Source: Pseudomonadota bacterium
Lineage (GTDB): Bacteria; Pseudomonadota; Alphaproteobacteria; Rhizobiales; Phreatobacteraceae
Reading direction: 5' to 3'
Assembly (NCBI GenBank): GCA_023416965.1
Contig: JAEZGJ010000050.1
Coordinates: forward strand, 1 to 5,993
Length of the DNA: 5,993 bases
Shown here piece after piece: positions 5,733 to 5,993 of the stretch. How positions within the stretch are numbered: position 1 is the first letter of the stretch; each line of letters starts with the position of its first letter. The notes under the pieces are model-generated. The model made no database searches, had not been told where the DNA came from, and was given only the letters and a program-made list of their open reading frames with translations. The position numbers were made by a program, and so were the translations under genes.

Positions 5733-5819
5733 CCCGTCATGGCCGGCCCTGTGCCGGGCTTTTCGTCATGACGCGGCGGTCAAGTCGCGAATGCCCGGGA
5801 CGAACCCGGGCATGACGGA
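5733..5819. repeat. Intergenic palindromic repeat (REP-like, GTCATG/CATGAC family)
   Basis: The arms 5733-5759 and 5793-5819 are imperfect inverted copies, matching at 20 of 27 positions, around a 33-base centre. Each arm holds its own hairpin. On the left CCGGC-N5-GCCGG spans 5743-5757. On the right a nine-pair stem with loop ACGAA spans 5791-5813. The outer ends read CCGTCATG and CATGACGG. From memory, elements of this design (GTCATGGCCGG...CCGGGCATGAC) are scattered between genes in many Rhizobiales genomes. That identification is recall, not a search. Confidence 0.6.
5743..5763 (+). terminator. Possible intrinsic terminator inside the repeat
   Basis: The hairpin CCGGC-CCTGT-GCCGG (5743-5757) is followed after two bases by TTTT (5760-5763). 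In the rightward direction this has the form of a short rho-independent terminator. No rightward gene ends just upstream in this window, so it may simply be part of the palindromic repeat. Confidence 0.3.
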
Positions 5820-5881
5820 GAGGGCGGAGCCCGATCTCGCCGCCTGATGTCCCCACCTCGACCTTTCATGCCCCACCCGCA

Positions 5882-5908
5882 CCCTCCCCGCGCTGCGCGC
5901 AGGGAGGG
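5882..5908. repeat. Palindrome CCCTCCC...GGGAGGG (intergenic repeat)
   Basis: CCCTCCC (5882-5888) pairs with GGGAGGG (5902-5908). After one C-A mismatch, GCGC (5890-5893) pairs with GCGC (5897-5900), leaving a three-base loop. This makes 11 pairs in 27 bases. I recall similar CCCTCCC/GGGAGGG palindromes repeated between genes in Rhizobiales. The window ends in CCCCCTCCCTG (5983-5993), which may be the first arm of another copy. Confidence 0.5.
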
Positions 5909-5993
5909 AGACTTCGACCTCCCGGTCATGCTGGAGCGGTCGGGCCAGGCCCCCCCTGCCGACAAGGACGCGACGTCGTGGTCCCCCTCCCTG

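Larger units (their letters stand above)
5331..5993. other. Gene-free stretch: upstream region and palindromic repeats
   Basis: No reading frame here looks like a protein: those present are short, Arg/Pro-rich and run through palindromes. From 5331 to about 5580 it is plain upstream sequence of the dehydrogenase with one candidate promoter. An isolated dyad follows at 5585-5600. From about 5700 to the right edge the sequence is dominated by palindromic repeats with the core GTCATG/CATGAC or CCCTCCC/GGGAGGG. I searched for tRNA cloverleaf parts and found none. Confidence 0.6.

Noticed and set aside
5701..5735. Possible tRNA T-arm around GTTCCGGGCTCCCGAAC
   Set aside because: The stem has a mismatch, and no acceptor, D or anticodon arms can be drawn around it.
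5655..5771. A 38-codon plus-strand frame starting MATKQQAAARFAARW
   Set aside because: The start is attractive, but there is no ribosome site. The second half runs straight through the palindromic repeat and ends in it, so coding is not supported.

Overview
This is GC-rich bacterial DNA with dense gene packing, a four-base stop/start overlap, an HAMP-less six-helix chemoreceptor, and intergenic palindromes built on GTCATG/CATGAC. Together these point to an alphaproteobacterium, most likely of the order Hyphomicrobiales (Rhizobiales). The genus cannot be resolved from this window. No plasmid, phage, transposase, CRISPR, tRNA or rRNA signal was found.

Layout. Positions 1-1066 hold a minus-strand operon of three genes. 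In transcription order these are a conserved helical protein of unknown function (557-1066), a Nudix hydrolase that starts on a GTG overlapping the previous stop (126-560), and the signal-peptide start of an exported protein that runs off the left edge (1-63). A 110-base divergent promoter region separates it from a plus-strand SRAP gene (1177-1917, YedK/HMCES family, abasic-site DNA-protein crosslinking), which ends in a sliding-clamp-like motif. After a 130-base leader with two dyads comes a plus-strand pair: a 107-residue exported protein of unknown function (2048-2371) and a methyl-accepting chemotaxis protein with six membrane helices (2388-3860). Converging on it with a 24-base gap is a minus-strand FAD-linked 2-hydroxyacid dehydrogenase of the D-2-hydroxyglutarate/D-lactate family (3885-5330). 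The last 663 bases (5331-5993) contain no convincing gene. They hold the dehydrogenase's upstream region, an isolated operator-like dyad at 5585-5600, and two kinds of palindromic repeat.

How the genes relate. The left operon combines nucleotide-metabolite hydrolysis with two uncharacterised proteins. The SRAP gene is DNA-damage housekeeping and shows no LexA-type box. The exported protein and chemoreceptor look like one transcription unit and may act together at the cell envelope. The dehydrogenase is an independent metabolic gene.

No clearly new multi-gene system is visible. The best leads are the SRAP tail, the receptor's histidine-containing membrane domain with its small exported neighbour, and the orphan dyad upstream of the dehydrogenase.
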